A DNA stretch of 64,000 bases from Calycina herbarum (lineage: Eukaryota; Ascomycota; Leotiomycetes; Helotiales; Pezizellaceae): the NCBI GenBank assembly GCA_001414485.1, contig LLEY01000161.1, positions 62,001-126,000 of the forward strand. The letters are read 5' to 3'. A model generated the notes under the pieces. That model saw only the letters and a program-made list of their open reading frames with translations. It was not told the origin of the DNA and searched no databases. Below, piece by piece: positions 44,108-57,992 of the stretch. Made by a program: the position numbers and the translations under genes. The number at the start of each line of letters is the position of its first letter. The stretch's first letter is position 1.

Positions 44108-47100
44108 CTCGTTTGATTTTAAATAGTCTAAGTTTTTTATAATCTAGTTTATTACTTAGTCTTTTCGTATTAATGTTTTTTCGTACTAAGTAGACTTTAT
44201 CTCCCTCTTTTAGCGTTGGCTTCTAACTACGTCGTTTATTATAGTAGTACGCGTTTCTTTCTACTATAAATTACAGGTCTTCTATAAGTTCCTTATATAG
44301 ACTCTTGATTTTCGAGATATAAATACGAGTAAGTTAATTATTAATAGTCGTAGATAGTAGTTCTCGATATACTATTAATTTATACTCAAAGTTAGCGTAG
44401 AATAGTATAATAAGTGTTATTTCTATTACTAAACTATTGTAGACAAACTATGCTAAAGGCAGTAGTTCTACCTAGTTGTTTTACTAGTAGTTTATATAAC
44501 AACGAAGGTATATTTTAACTACTTAATTTATACGTTCGTTTCCTCTATTTGTCTAAGAGTGAAAAGCTGTGGAAAGCTTCCTTCTTACACCTAATCGTTC
44601 TATAAGAGCGATCTAAAATTTCAAGGTAAAGAGCTTATCTCTATCCGAGAGTATTTCTTTAGATAGTCTATATCTTAAGACTACTTCTCTAAGGAATACG
44701 AATACTAATTCCTCAGCTATACTTAACTCTATATATACTATTAGAATTATATACTTTGTAAGTCGTTCTATAATAACTAGGATTAAGTTATACTTAACTT
44801 CTATTATTAGATCTTTAGATTTTAGTAATTTAATAATAAAATCTATAGATATTAATTTCTAAGGTACCTATAGTATTAGAGTAGTGTTTATCTGTCTATA
44901 AGGTGTATAGTAAGAGGCCTTGTTCCTAGTATAGGTATTATATTCTACTATTACTTCTTTAACTATTATAGATAATCGATTAATATAGTAATGTTATCTT
45001 ATTCTCTAGAGGGTTCGACGTACTCCCTGGTGTTTATAAGCTAGTGTCGAATAATATTCTTTAACGAATTTCTTTATATAAGATTCTAGAACCTATAACT
45101 TTCTATTTTTATATCTTTCTTTGTTATTATACTCGTTCGTAGCGCGGTAGATATCGGCGAAATCCCTTTCTTAAACTAGGTTAGATAGTATATCTTCCTA
45201 TTTAGCTAATTCTAGTCGATCCTTCTCCTACGCTTACTATATTTTCTTCTACTAAGGGTCTTTATCTTTTATAGCAGCGATCTTATAAATTGTAGAGGCT
45301 AAGTCTCTATTCTTAAGAGTTTTTAAGATTATAATCTTTTTAAACTCTTTATCTCCTTTGTACCCGGGCTTTTAGCTAAGAGTATTAGCTTAAGTATTTA
45401 ACGTTCTCTTTATATATCGAATAACGATGTTAAATTCTTCTAATATCTCTATCTATCTAGCTAACTATCTAGTCGTAAGTTCCTTAGTTGTTATAAACGT
45501 TCTAAGGTTCTTATAGTCGAATAGAATTATAACTTGGTATTTTACTAGCTATAAATAGATTCTCTAGTATTCTAAAGCTAATACTATAGTAAGTAGCTCT
45601 TTATTAAAAATACTATAGTTTTGTTATACTAGGTTAAATGTTTTAGAATAATATATAATAGATATAAGTTTTCTCTTTTTATTTAGTTATAGGTGAATCG
45701 TACCTACTACTATATCTAAGACGTCTGTTTCGATCGTACTTAGTTTTTCTATATCGAAGTCGTATAGAATAGGTTTTTCTATAAACCTTACTTTAATTCT
45801 TTAAAAAGCGTCCTTAGCCTGTTTATTCTAAATAAATTTAATAGCTTTCTTAACTAGTACTATTATTAGTTTAGTAATCTTTATATAGTCTTATATAAAT
45901 AGATAGTAAAAGTTTATAAATCTAAGGAAGAACTATATATCTTTTATATTCTCTAGTAACTTCTAGTTTAAGATATCTTAGATCTTTACTAGATCTATTT
46001 CTATTTTCTCTAGGCTAAATACCTATTCTAGGAAAAGTGTCTAAGTTACTCTAAACTCGTATTTCAAGAGTTTTAACTAAGAGTTTACTTTTATAAGTTG
46101 TTATAAAACTTCTTTAACGTATTTCTTATATTCTTCTTCTTTTTCTAAGAAGATTAAGATATTATCTAGGTAATAGATTACTATTACTCCTAGAAGATCT
46201 CTTAAAATATTATTATTTTATCTCTAATATATAGCTAGTATATTACAAAGTTTAAATAGTATAACTATATATTCGTAAAGGCTCGATAGTAAGGTAAATA
46301 CTATCTTCTATTTATCTCTGACTTTTATTTATATAAGTCCGTAAGTGTTTTATTAATCTAGTTTTGTAAATCGTACTACCTTATCTAACTTGTCTTGTAA
46401 GTATTAGCTAGGTAGTAGTAGATAAGCGTTCTTAACCGTAGCGTGATTTACTTCTTAGTAATTAATATATACTCTCCTGTCTAGGTCGTCTTTCTTCTTA
46501 ATAATAAGTATGTTTAAGGTAATTAGCGACTTAGATTTTCTAATATATCCCTTCTTAATACCTTCTTTTATATAACTTTCTATTCTCTATAAGCTTCTCT
46601 AGTTATATAACCAAAGCTTCTACTTTAAGAGATAATAATCCTCTTTTAATTTAATCTTATAATCCTATAGACGATGTTCTAGTAAGGCTTACAAGTCTTC
46701 TAGGTTTTTAAACAAAGCTCTAAATTCTCTATACTATATAGGTATTTCGTTATCAGCTGTCTTACTAACCTGTGAAGAACCCTAGGTAAGGTGTTCTAGT
46801 GTCTTAGAAGTAGTAGCGCTAACCTCGTTCTAGTCTCATAGTTATAATTATAAACCTATGTAATTATATCGACTAAAGGTTATTTTCTAAGCCTTCTAGT
46901 TAATATCTAGATTATATTCTTAAATCTATAGTATACCAAGTATCGCTTCCTTATTCTCTATTTTAATAATATTAAATTATATATCTAAGTAGTATCCTTC
47001 GATAGTGATTTTTATTAGAATAGTTTACTAATTAATAATTCTATCCTAGTATATAACGTCTGTTCTATTAACTACTCCTAAGCGGTATAGCCTTATACCT

Positions 47101-49390
47101 TTAATCGAGACGTTTAGCTTCTTCTAAGCTGCCGAGGAAAGGAAATTACCTATTACTTTAGAGTTAATTAAGACTCGGAGTTCCTTTTCTCCTATCTTCG
47201 CTGTTACTATAAGTTGATTTTCTCCTAATATAGCGTTCAACTCTTCTATAGTAGTATAATTTTCTAGTTTAATATAATAAACCTCGAATCTTCTCTCGCT
47301 ATTATCTCCTTTCTAAGAGCTTAGAAAGAACGTTACTTTTTCGTCGTCGGAAAAAGCTACTTTATATATTAGACTATCTTCTACAGTTCTCTCAGGTTCT
47401 AGAAGTGTTTCTATAAAACGTCTTTCTATAGACTAGTCTAATAATAGTCGTAGTTCGTACTGAACCTATTTGACAGTTGCTCTAAGTAATGTCTTAGCAG
47501 TCTACTGTTTACCTTTTATAGGTTAGTAGAATTCCTAGATTAGGTTAGCCTAGAGGTCTACCTTAGTAACCTTGAATATTCGCTAATCTCCTAATCCTTT
47601 AAATACTATTATAACTTCTTTTTCAACTCTTAATACCTAATATTTTTCGTTAATTACTAACTTGTAATTTTAACTAGATAGGTAGGTAGTTATATCCGAC
47701 TTTAGATATCTATTATATTTATTAAATCTCTCTAGGTAATACTACTGCTATTTAGCGGTATTATCCTTCAAATTAGTAACTATCTATAGATCTCTCTTCT
47801 CTAGGTAGTTATTTAGTATTATCTATTCTAGTCCTAGCTCTTTAAACTTAATAGTTTCTCTGCTATTAATAGAGCTAACTATAGTTACTCGATCTTAATC
47901 GTTCCTTACTATCTTATAAGTAGTTAAGATAGTAGGATTAATTTCTTAAGTAGAATATAAGCTCTAGAAATCAGGTTTCTATTCTTCTATATATACCTAT
48001 CTATTTCCTCTCTCGAAGGTTCTAATAAATACCTATATTTCCTCTTTTTCAGGTTTATATATTCTAGTATCTACCTCCGACGAGTCAGATTCTAACTCTA
48101 ATAACTCTAATAAACTTATTAATAGTAGTGATTTATATTCTACTTAAAGAGGAGATTTGTAATCTATTTCTAACTATATATTATAATTCTCTTTAAAGAG
48201 TAGATTTCTATTATTATTAGTATCTTATATCTTACTATCTTATAACTCGATTCTATTACTCGGCTATAGATATATAGCGCCTATAGTTATATCTACGGTG
48301 TCTGTTTTAATCTATATACTATATTCTCTAGCTTCGAGTTCCTCGTTTATAAGTTTAATTTTATCGAGTAATACTACTTCTTTATAAACCGTAGCGTTGA
48401 TTCGTCTCTTTCTATTAGAGTCTTTCTTCTTACTATACTTATTTGCTCTATAGCTAGAGAGGCTACAGTTATAACACAAGTTCTACTCGCGTCGACGATT
48501 TCGCTTCTTCTAGGAAAGTCCTCCTTTCTTTGAAAAGGTTTTCTTTTATATAGCGTTTACCTTCTTACTATGTTTGTTAGCGTAAGAGTACTTTCACTTT
48601 CCTAACCTTTAACTCTTTTCCCTGTGTCTAGGGTTACTTTTTCTGAATTCGTATAGATAGTTATCTAGCTAAACAACTTCCTTAATTATATCTATAATAG
48701 TTAAGAACTATATATTCTACTTAGCTATTTCCTTACGAATATATACTTTTAATCCTCTATAAAAGAGTTCTATAAGAGTAACAGTATCCTATCCCGATTT
48801 CGTCCTATAACGTTGAAATTCGTTGACGTAGTCTATTACTAATCTAGTTTAACGTAAATTCAAAAGCTTACGTATAGCTATTCAGATCGTATCGAAGTCT
48901 TTAAAGACTTTTCTAATAGTTGCTTTAAATCCTCTTTAAGATTTAAATATAATCTTAGTTAACTCTATATTTCCGTCTTTATCCTTATTCTTAAAGAAGT
49001 CCTCTAAGTATAGCTAGGCCTATTCTAATACTAATCCTCTAAGGTAGAAGATAGTAAAGATAGTTTATAAATTATAATTACCTTTGAACTTGTTAGAATT
49101 AAAGTTAAAGTAGATATCTATTTAAAGAAGGAATAAGTCGAGTTTCTTTCGCTTCTTATAATACGTGTCTAGTATCTTAACTTTAATAGACTTAAGTGCT
49201 TCGACTTTGTAGAGCTTAGAGGCGTCTAGTATACTAACATTGTCGTCGTTCCTGGTTAGCTATATACCGGCAGGTGTCCTTCTAGTAGTACTTCTAGATG
49301 TTTCTACGACGTTAACTCGACTAGTATTCAGGCTAGCTACGGCGGGGGTTACTAGAGTTATAGCGACTGAACTTCTAAGCAGATGCTTAA
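44108..49390 (-). pseudogene. G4-M gag-pol (main part), RIP-inactivated
   Basis: Reading leftward, gag fills about 49390-48340, including the CCHC zinc-knuckle region near 48500 and the same MPDTYHG-type core as G4-P in mutated form. Protease, reverse transcriptase (about 47000-45900), RNase H and integrase follow to 44108. The DNA is the inverse of G4-P 38190-42690 with independent RIP changes. No long frame is open. The integrase tail is separated at 37500-37749 by the G4-P insertion. Confidence 0.8.
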
Positions 49391-49392
49391 AG

Positions 49393-49855
49393 TGTAACGA
49401 AACTTAAACGAACTAAACAAAGATAACTAAGTCTCGAAGGTTAGTATATAGGTAAGAAGTATAGATACGCCAGGTTGTTTACTTAGAAGTGAACTCGTTA
49501 CTTATATTAAGGATATTAAATAAGATAATAAGATTAATAACTAAAGTTAAGTACGAAGCTTCTATCTAATAGTAGAAGTACTAGTCTTATATAGAACCTT
49601 CGTTCACGTTTAGAGTTCTGCTTAGTAGGAGTTCTAAAAATAGAGTCCGACTCTATTTCCTAGACTTCTTAAAACTAGACTCTATTACCTAACCGTCGTA
49701 ACCGAGTCACGTGATATAACTGTAATAAGATCCTTAGGATTATATATCCTTCTATATTTTAACCCTTTCCTTCTATTAGGGTTATAATAGTACTTGTTCT
49801 ATTAGAGCGACGTCTAGACTTTACTTATTCACGTACTAGTATATAATTCGTAATA
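49393..49855 (-). repeat. G4-M 5' LTR, RIP-mutated
   Basis: On the plus strand TGTAACGAAACTTAAACG to ATTCGTAATA. It carries many TA changes relative to 36466-36927 but keeps a CACGTG at 49708. Confidence 0.88.
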
Positions 49856-49860
49856 GAAAC

Positions 49861-50222
49861 ACGTCGAGAAGCTCTAGGCGTATTAATTCGTATAACGATA
49901 ACCAGTCTTAAAGACGCGTTTTAATCGCGTTTATAACTTCTAAAGAGCCTTATACGAAGATCCTAAGCTAATTAGCACGTGGTTTCAACTAGTAGAGAAT
50001 ATAAGAGTAAAATATAGCGTTTTAGATTACGACTTCTATAACTTCGACGAGATAGGCTTTATAATAGGTGTTATCTACTCTATAATAGTAGTTATACGTA
50101 CTAATTAGCGTAATAGAGGTAAGGCAGTTTAGCTAGGCAATCGGGAATAAGCTACGGTAATTACTTATATTAATAGCGAAGGTTAGAGTATGTCTCTATT
50201 TTTAGTAGTTTAAGAGAAGAAT
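49861..50222 (+). mobile_element. Fot1/pogo copy C, middle part
   Basis: The transposase resumes after the GAAAC duplication and matches copy A 7785-8150: an uninterrupted version of the G1 insertion site (ATAACGATAACCAG at about 49890) and the DDE start NFDEIGF near 50040-50060. It is cut at 50222 by the G1 copy. The remainder is outside the window. Confidence 0.85.
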
Positions 50223-51704
50223 TATTACGATCTATATCTAAAGGCAAAGGTATAAGAGTATATATATATATATATTCGAGAATTTAAAGCTACAGTTCTA
50301 AGAACGAGAGAATACGGAATATATACTCTACGAAAAAGAGGTATTCCTACTAACTATAAAGAGCTTTTAATCTCGTTATAAATCCGTCTAAGCGTTATAG
50401 CTCTGACGGTCACGTGTAGAACCGAGAATCACGTGTTATAGACTAGCGCTGTAATATTACTCTCTCTTTTAGAAAAAGCTTATTTATAAGCTTTGTATTA
50501 TAACTGAATCGTTTATTAGATAATTATAATCGTCTATTCCGTCTTTCTATACTTGTATCTAGCTTTATAAAGCCCTTAGCAGACTAGCGCGGGCTAGATT
50601 AGCGAGGTGAAAATCGTATAATTTATATAGATAATACTTAAAATTCGAGGCTAGATACTACTGTAGATTAGAGTTATAGCCTAACTATTAAACCCTATAT
50701 TAGAGCTTTCTACGAACTGCCTTTATAGCTAAGACTTCTTTTACTTCCTACTCTTCCTAATCTATAACCTGTATTAGCGGGGGTGGTTCGTTTACCTGTC
50801 TAGGTAACGGATCTATAGCGGCCTTATAGAGCAGTGACAGGTGGAATACAGGGTATATACGGAAGTGGTCTAGTAGTTTAAGCTAGAAAGAGTGTCTTTC
50901 GTAGGCTGTAATCTAGAACGGACCCTCGTTTTATCTATCTAGCTTATAGCTTAGCTAGTCTATCTTCTAATTACAAGTCGATATCTAAACAAAGTTGTTT
51001 ATATTAAAGTCTACTACTCTTCGAATCTAGTTCGCGGACCTTATATAGTAGTCTTATACTTTACTAACTAATTCCTTTGCTACAGTCTAAGTGTTATATA
51101 TTCTCTATACAAGTGCCTCTGTATTAGTCTAGTTAAGCTGTTCGTAGACTGTTATAGATTTATCTAGATAGTTTTAATCGAAGAACGTAGTAGCTATATA
51201 TCTGTTAATTAGTTTAAAAGGCGAGAGCCTACCTAGACTCTTATATAGAAGCGTAAGCTAAGCGTAGTCTAGAATAGAGACAAGTTCACTCTAGTTGTTC
51301 TAATAGTAACTAATAAAAGGCTATAGACGTTGATTAATCTATTAGTTTATAATTTCAGTTTATCTATTAGTTTATAAGTAGAAAGTAGTAGATAGCTTAA
51401 GCTTTATACTAAGGATTTTATAGAATTTAGACTAGAAAGAAGAAATAAACTATAGTCTATAGTCTAAAATAATACTTTATAAATAGCTGTAGGTTCGATA
51501 GATCTATATAATATATATTTAAGCTATATCTTAGGCTATAACTGTCTTTAGATAGAGGATCGAGACTAATTACTTAGTTAGGTAATCTATAACTACTTAT
51601 AAGGTATCGTAACCTTGTTTATTAGTAAGGAAAGACTTATAGTCTATAGTAATATACTACTAGAGACGTTCTAGAACTAGTAATAGGTATAAAAACCTAG
51701 GTTT
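50223..51704 (-). mobile_element. G1 copy 2: 3' LTR and integrase part
   Basis: 50223-50456 is the G1 LTR in reverse, including CACGTG at 50411 and 50430 and a TA microsatellite. 50457-51704 is the inverse of G1 21345-22780: chromodomain-like tail, integrase core. It lacks the 194-bp solo LTR found in copy 1, which confirms that insertion. It is interrupted at 51704 by G2 and resumes at 58317. Confidence 0.85.
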
Positions 51705-52023
51705 TATAATAGCTCGCTATTAAGAATAAGAGTTGCTAAGGTTATATATATACTAGATAGAATACGGTTTAGAGTATAGAAATACTAAGAGTTACGTGGA
51801 ATATAAGGATTACGTATTCGAGTATTAGAATATCTAGTTTAGACCTCCGAGTCTATTATTATTATCTAAACCTTTTTATATATAGATACTCTTACTCTTA
51901 GTATTAGGAAAGGTTAATTTGATCTTTTCCTTCGTATTTAGAGCCTAGTATCTAAGTATATTATGCTATAGAACGTACTTCTATATACCTCTTTTATAGT
52001 ATTATCTATTTCGTACTATTATA
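51705..52023 (+). repeat. G2 5' LTR (319 bp)
   Basis: It starts TATAATAGCTCGC and ends GTACTATTATA, with TG...CA changed to TA...TA by RIP. The unmutated start TGTAATAG is seen in the solo LTR at 9057. Confidence 0.9.
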
Positions 52024-55000
52024 TTAAAAGATTAAATTCTTCTCGCTAGAGACAGTCTATTATAATATCTTACTAAGCGTGTTAACGGTCTATATCGAAT
52101 TCGATTCAGCCTAGATTCGGATTAGTATAACGACAACCTTAAATTACTAGTTTATAGACAGCTAGTAATATCAGGGTTTAATATCTATTAGTTAGCTAGT
52201 AAAAAGCGTATCCTCTAATACGTTAAGAAAGTAGAAGACGCTAAGGATTCCTAAGACTTTAAATAACCCTCTTTATATAGAGATTACTATATAAGGTTTA
52301 GAAAGTCGATATTAAGTTACCTAGAAGGCTCTCGAATCTATCTCTAAACCCTCTCTCTAACGATATCGAGTATATTAAACTAAGGAGCGACTCTAGATCT
52401 CTTCTAAGCTTTGCTAGAGAGTGTTAAGTAACCTACTAGGGAAACTAGTAGGCCTCTCTCTAAATACGTACTAAACCGCACTTATATATCTAAAACTAAA
52501 AAGTTAAGAAATAACAAAGGTAAGAGCCTAGCCTAGAACCTTAGAGACCTACGAGACTTTTCTAATATAGACGAGATATAGAGTATAGTATAAGGATTAG
52601 AAGAAGAACTTTAAAATAATAACTATTAGTTTAGATAGTTAGAATCTATTATAAAAGAACTCTAAGAATAAACCAGAGTCTCTTAACCTTTCTAACTCGA
52701 AACCGACTATAACTCTCCTTCTATTCCAAGTACTATACTAGACCTCTTTCGCTTAAGAAGCGAACCTGTCTCTAATACCTTCTCTTAATAGTAGACTACT
52801 CTATATAACCTCGAATGTAGTTTAAATACCCTCTAATCTACTAAAAGTAAAATTATAGAAAAAATTAAACCTTTAGATAACGGTATATTACCTATATACT
52901 AATAATAGAAGATATTAGTACGTGATAGACTTCTAGTAAATACCGATTATTATAATATAAGACTAACTTGAAAAGCCCTTATCTAAGGAACAACTACTAG
53001 AATCGCTAGGAACTATCTTAAGCCTCGATACTAGTCTAAGTCGATTTATATTACTTTCTATAATTATTAAGATATAATTAAACTTTTAGATTTATATTTC
53101 TTAACTAGATATAAGACAGAGGATATATAGAACGCTTTCTAGGCCTTGTAGATAGGTAGAAAGGATTATACTAGAGAAACGTTTACTAACTTTAGAGGTC
53201 GCTTTTTAAGTATAGCTATACTTAGAGAGATACTAGAGTTAGAACGATTCTTCTATATATAGAAGAAAATTATACTATAGCTATAAAACTCGGCTGCTAT
53301 ACTTAAGAGACGTTAGAATTATAACTTTATCGAAATAGTAGTAGATCTCCTAGCTTTAGATAAGAAACGACGCTAAAACACTAAGTTATATATAGCTAAT
53401 ATAACTAAGCTAGTTAGTATAAACACTTTAGTTAAAAAGACTACTTTTCAATTCTTATCTAGTTTAATATTAAAACCCTTACTACCTATAAGCGGATCCT
53501 TCTCTACTGTTTAGACTACTTTAAGAATATTTAAAACCACCTCTACTAGCGAATACTAAAAGACTCTAGACCGAGTCCTAGCTAGTATAACGTGCTACTA
53601 CTATAGTAAGCTTAGATACTACAAAACCGACTGCTCTTAGCTACCTAGTATTAAAGAAATAGTCTAAGAAGTAGACGAAGATAACCTATAAGTCCTTATA
53701 AAGTACCTCGATTCTAATCTAAATTAGAGAGAAAACGAGGCAGCCTAAGTAAAGACTTCTTTCTAGGCCTACGTAAATATAATCTATCGAATCTCGAGCT
53801 TTCTAGACTTATAGAAGGAAACTAATTCCTTATAAATATAATACTTAGTATATATAGATATAGTATTAAAACTCGAGTCTTAATAGATATAGAAGCGAAT
53901 AGATTCCTATTCTTAAATCAACCTCTAGCTCTATAGCTATTCTAATTATTAGGTATATAGATTTAAAAACTACCTTACTTAGTACCTATTCGTAGATATA
54001 ATAGTAGTATTAAGAGTAAAGTAACATAGTTTATATAACTATATCTAAACCTAGATCGACGTTATATCTGAAACTGCCCCTTTGTCGTCTTAGACCTTAG
54101 ATAATAAGACCTAATTATTAGAAATAAATAGTTAAAACATTTTAATATTCTTCTTAACTCTACTAGGAATCAACTTATTTAGCTAGCTAAAACCTTACTA
54201 ACTCCTTACTTTAGAAAGGAAATCTTACTTTCTCTAACTTCTAGCTAGAACTAGAAGTCTTATTTAAATATATAGTTAGATATAAACTAAAGAGATTACG
54301 CCCTCTATTAAGATAAAAAGCAAAGGAATAGTAAGCTCTTAGCTAAGTTATTACTATTATCTACGATATTAACTCTCGACATCTGCTTCTCTAACTCTAC
54401 TCTGAATACCCTCTAACCTACTAGTATAGCTTAGACAGATTAGACCCTATACTCTTTTATTAGTAAAATAAGTACGAATACTTTATATTTTAATATAAAG
54501 CGATCTAATACCGAGTTCTTTATAATAAGCATCTACGAATTAGATTAGATTATCGACGAAAGATTAGCTCTGCTCTTAGATAACGCTAAGACCACGGACC
54601 TAATATAGTCCTAACTCTCTTAATATTACTCGTTATTCTAGGATATATTCTTAAAAGCAGCCTCGGATAAACTTCTCTCTTACTACGTATATAACTATAA
54701 AATTATCTTAAACAAACCTCTTCCTACCTCCTACTCCCCTCTATATCAATAGTTAACTACAGAGCTATAAGCGACAAAAGAGTATCTTATAGACAATTTA
54801 AATAAAGGATTTATCGTTAATAGTAATAGTCCTTTTACCTTACTAGTACTCTTTATTAAAAAGCCTAATAGTAATAAGCTACAGTTCTATATCGATTATT
54901 AGAAACTAAATACTCTTACCTAAAACGACCTCTACTCGATCTCTTATATTAACGAACTTGTTTTAAAACTAAGGAAAGCTAAGATCTTTACTAAGTTAGA

Positions 55001-57992
55001 TATATAATAAGCTTTCTACTATATCTAAATAGATTCTAACTTAGAAGAGATAACTACGTTTAAAACTAGGTATAGAATATATAAATATAAGGTCCTTTCT
55101 TTTAGACTCTATAATAGACCCGCTATCTACTAACGTTATATAAACGACGTCTTAATCGAGTATCTAGATAACTTCTATATCGCTTACTTAGATAATATAT
55201 TAATTTATTTAAACAGTATTAAAGAATATAAGAAACAAGTTAGAAAGGTTCTAAATCGGCTCCGAGAAGCAGGACTCTAAGTGAATATTAAGAAAAGCGA
55301 ATTCAGTATTACCTAAGTCAAATACCTAAGTTATATATTAACTACGAAAGAACTCGAAGTAGACTCTAAGAAAGTAGAACCTCTATAAAACTAGGTCTAA
55401 CCTAGTACTATAACAGGTATAAAGTCTTATCTAGGCTTTTATAGATTCTATAAATAATTTATTAAGAACTTTAGCAAAATCGCAAAACCTCTAACTACTA
55501 TAACACAGCCTTCGGAGCCGTTTTAGTAGACACCTGAATACGAAGAAGCCTTTAAAGAATTACAGACCTAGCTACTCTCAGTTTAAGCCTTATACTACTT
55601 CGACTCTAAATATCCTACAAAGCTAGAGATAGACTCTTCTAATAGAGTAATAGTAGGTATATTCTCTTAATAACATAGTAATCGTTAGTATTCTATAGGT
55701 TTCTATTCCCACGTGCTAGTTAGATATAAAACAAACTAGGAAATCTATAATAAGAAACGGTTTATAATTATAGAAGTGTTTAGAAAATAGCAACCTAAGC
55801 TTATATTATATTAGAACTATATCAACGTCTTCTTAGACTACAGATCCTTAGAATACTTTATAATAACAAAGCTACTTACTTCTAAGCAAGTATAATAGAT
55901 AGAATTCCTCTCTAACTTTAATTTCTAAATCTGATTTATATCTAGAAAGAATAATTAAAAAGCGGATATACTAACTAGATAGGAGTAAGATATTAGAATA
56001 TAAGATTAAGTTAAGTTAGATAGCCGCTTATATACTCTTCTTAGATCTATTAAGCTTAACCTCTAAATCAACGCCGACCTTACTTAAACCTTTTAAGTAG
56101 TATCTCTTTCTATAATTAAGTTAGATATTATCTCTAGGTCTAGATTAGATCTAATTTAGAAGCTAAGAACAGCTAATACGTAATTATTCGAGAAGAAACG
56201 TAGAGAACTTAAGAATAGTTATACTATCTCGTCTAATAATTTACTCCTATTTAGAAGACAGCTTTATATTAAAAGAAATACTAAACTCTATATAAATCTA
56301 ATCTAAGAAGCCTATAACTAAGTATCTAGTACTTACCTAAGTACTCGAAAGATATACTAGTTACTAGTATCTGTCTACTACTAGGTTAGTATAGGTTTAT
56401 ACTATAAGCTATACGTAGCTAACTACCGAGCTTATAGATACTCTTATTCTTAATAGACTAAATAACAAGGATTCCTCTACCTACTACTAGTGCTAGATTA
56501 CTCGATATAGTATATATATATAGACTTTAAGTTATTTTTAAAGGATAAGTATAGATATAATACTATACTAGTATTTATTAACTGCTTTAGAAAGGATTCA
56601 GTATCTATTCTCTACTACTTTACTATCGATGCTAGAGGATTAGCCTAGTTTTTTATATAATAGATCTATTGTTTTAGTTACTACTCTAAATCGATTACGT
56701 CTAATAAAGAACCTTAATTCGTCTTAGCTTTTTAGACGGAATTCTGTCGTATTATTAGTGTTAAGCTTAAGCTCTCTATAGCTTACTATAAACAAATAGA
56801 TAGTTAGTATTAAGGGTTACACCCGTAGAATAAGTCTCGGAGTACTCTAGCGACGTATTCACGTGACCTCGCTTAGCAACGCATAGACGTAACCTCGCTT
56901 AGCAACGTATAGACGTAATAGAACCTTCGAGAGTACTCTTAGTAGAAACCTCTAGAAAGAGCTAAATAAGTATATAAGTTAGTAAGGACTCTAGCTTAGA
57001 AAGAACAATCGAATCTTCTTATATATAGACACCTCTATAGTTTAATTCATTAGTATTTACTATAAGTTCTAATAGTTAGACAGAGATTATAAACTGATAT
57101 ATCGATTAGAGGCTAAGGCCTTTCGTAACCTACTATTAGAATAACTACAGCGAGTTGATCCCTCTTATAAACAGAGTATAAATAACTCTTCTATACTCGT
57201 CTATTAGTATAACCTCTTATTAGCTTAAGTTTAAGCTGAATTCGCGAACCTCGTAGAATTAGAATACTTCTAGGACCTCTATTCCCTAGGAATAACTAAA
57301 TTATAATAAAGCAGTTAAGATAGCTATACGTATACACTCTGCCTAGAACGTAGCTAAAGATAATATAAGCAAAGCCTAGTAGAGAATATAAGATAGTACG
57401 AATTAGTACCGAAGAGCTATCGACTAGGACGTTAGTAATAGAGTTTACTTATTAACTAAGAATCTTAAGATAAATCGACCTAGCCGAAAGCTAGCTAAAT
57501 AGTAGACTAGACCCTTTGAAATACTAGAACGTATAGAATACTCTTATAGACTAAAACTCCTAGAAGGATTATTAATCTATAATGTTTTCGCTATAGACGT
57601 ACTATCTAAAGATCTAAATACCTCTCTACCTAGATAAGAAGCTCTAGAGTTACCTCTAGAAATTATTTAGAGTATATAAGAATAGGAAGTTTAAGAAATT
57701 CTTAGTAGTAGACTTTTTAGAAGATAACTATAATACTAGGTTAGATAGGTTAGTTATAATATAGACTCTACCTAGTATTCTACTAATAATTTTTAAGGTT
57801 TACTATACCTTCTAAGGGACTTCTATACTAAATATCTAGACGAACCAGGACTGCTCTAACTCCTCTCTGAATAGATCTAAGTATAGAAAGTAGATAAGAA
57901 CTAATAACCGAGTTACTACTAAAAACAAACCCCGATACTACCCTGGCTATAATACGAAGCCTCGAGGACGAGTCTTTCTTAAGAGAGAGGGA
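52024..57992 (+). pseudogene. G2 gag-pol, RIP-inactivated
   Basis: Gag fills about 52030-53650, ending with a knuckle-like CYYYSKLRYYKTDC near 53610-53650. Reverse transcriptase spans about 54790-55480: NSPFTLLVLFIKKPN, KLDIQQAFYYIQI, RLYNRPAIYQRYIN and AYLDNILIYL (YxDD with the last Asp lost). RNase H follows (EIDSSNRVIVGIFS, NKKRFIIIEVFRK). An integrase zinc-binding region lies near 56350-56440, with core sequence at 56490-56800 and 57080-57300, split by the solo LTR. A GPY/chromodomain-like tail runs to about 57980. Stops occur at expected Gln/Trp codons throughout. Confidence 0.82.
56808..57074 (+). mobile_element. G3 solo LTR with internal 25-bp duplication
   Basis: It matches the 242-bp G3 LTR but is 267 bp because about 25 bp (ACCTCGCTTAGCAACG...) is present twice in tandem at about 56865-56915. 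The target duplication GTTAG is exact (56803-56807, 57075-57079), and the minus-strand G2 copy near 61410 lacks it. It retains the CACGTG at 56860. Confidence 0.88.

Larger units (their letters stand above)
36466..49855 (-). mobile_element. Ty3/gypsy element G4-M, inserted in pogo C and split by G4-P
   Basis: Its LTRs are 36466-36927 (3') and 49393-49855 (5'), both about 462 bp. The duplication GAAAC is exact (36461-36465, 49856-49860), and pogo copy A shows the empty site. Reading leftward: gag 49390-48340, pol 48340-44108, then the insertion G4-P (37750-44102), then the integrase C-terminus (37749-37500), an opposite-strand ORF module and the 3' LTR. Without G4-P it is about 7.0 kb. The right part is heavily RIP-mutated, while the left 1.3 kb is clean. 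Confidence 0.9.
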
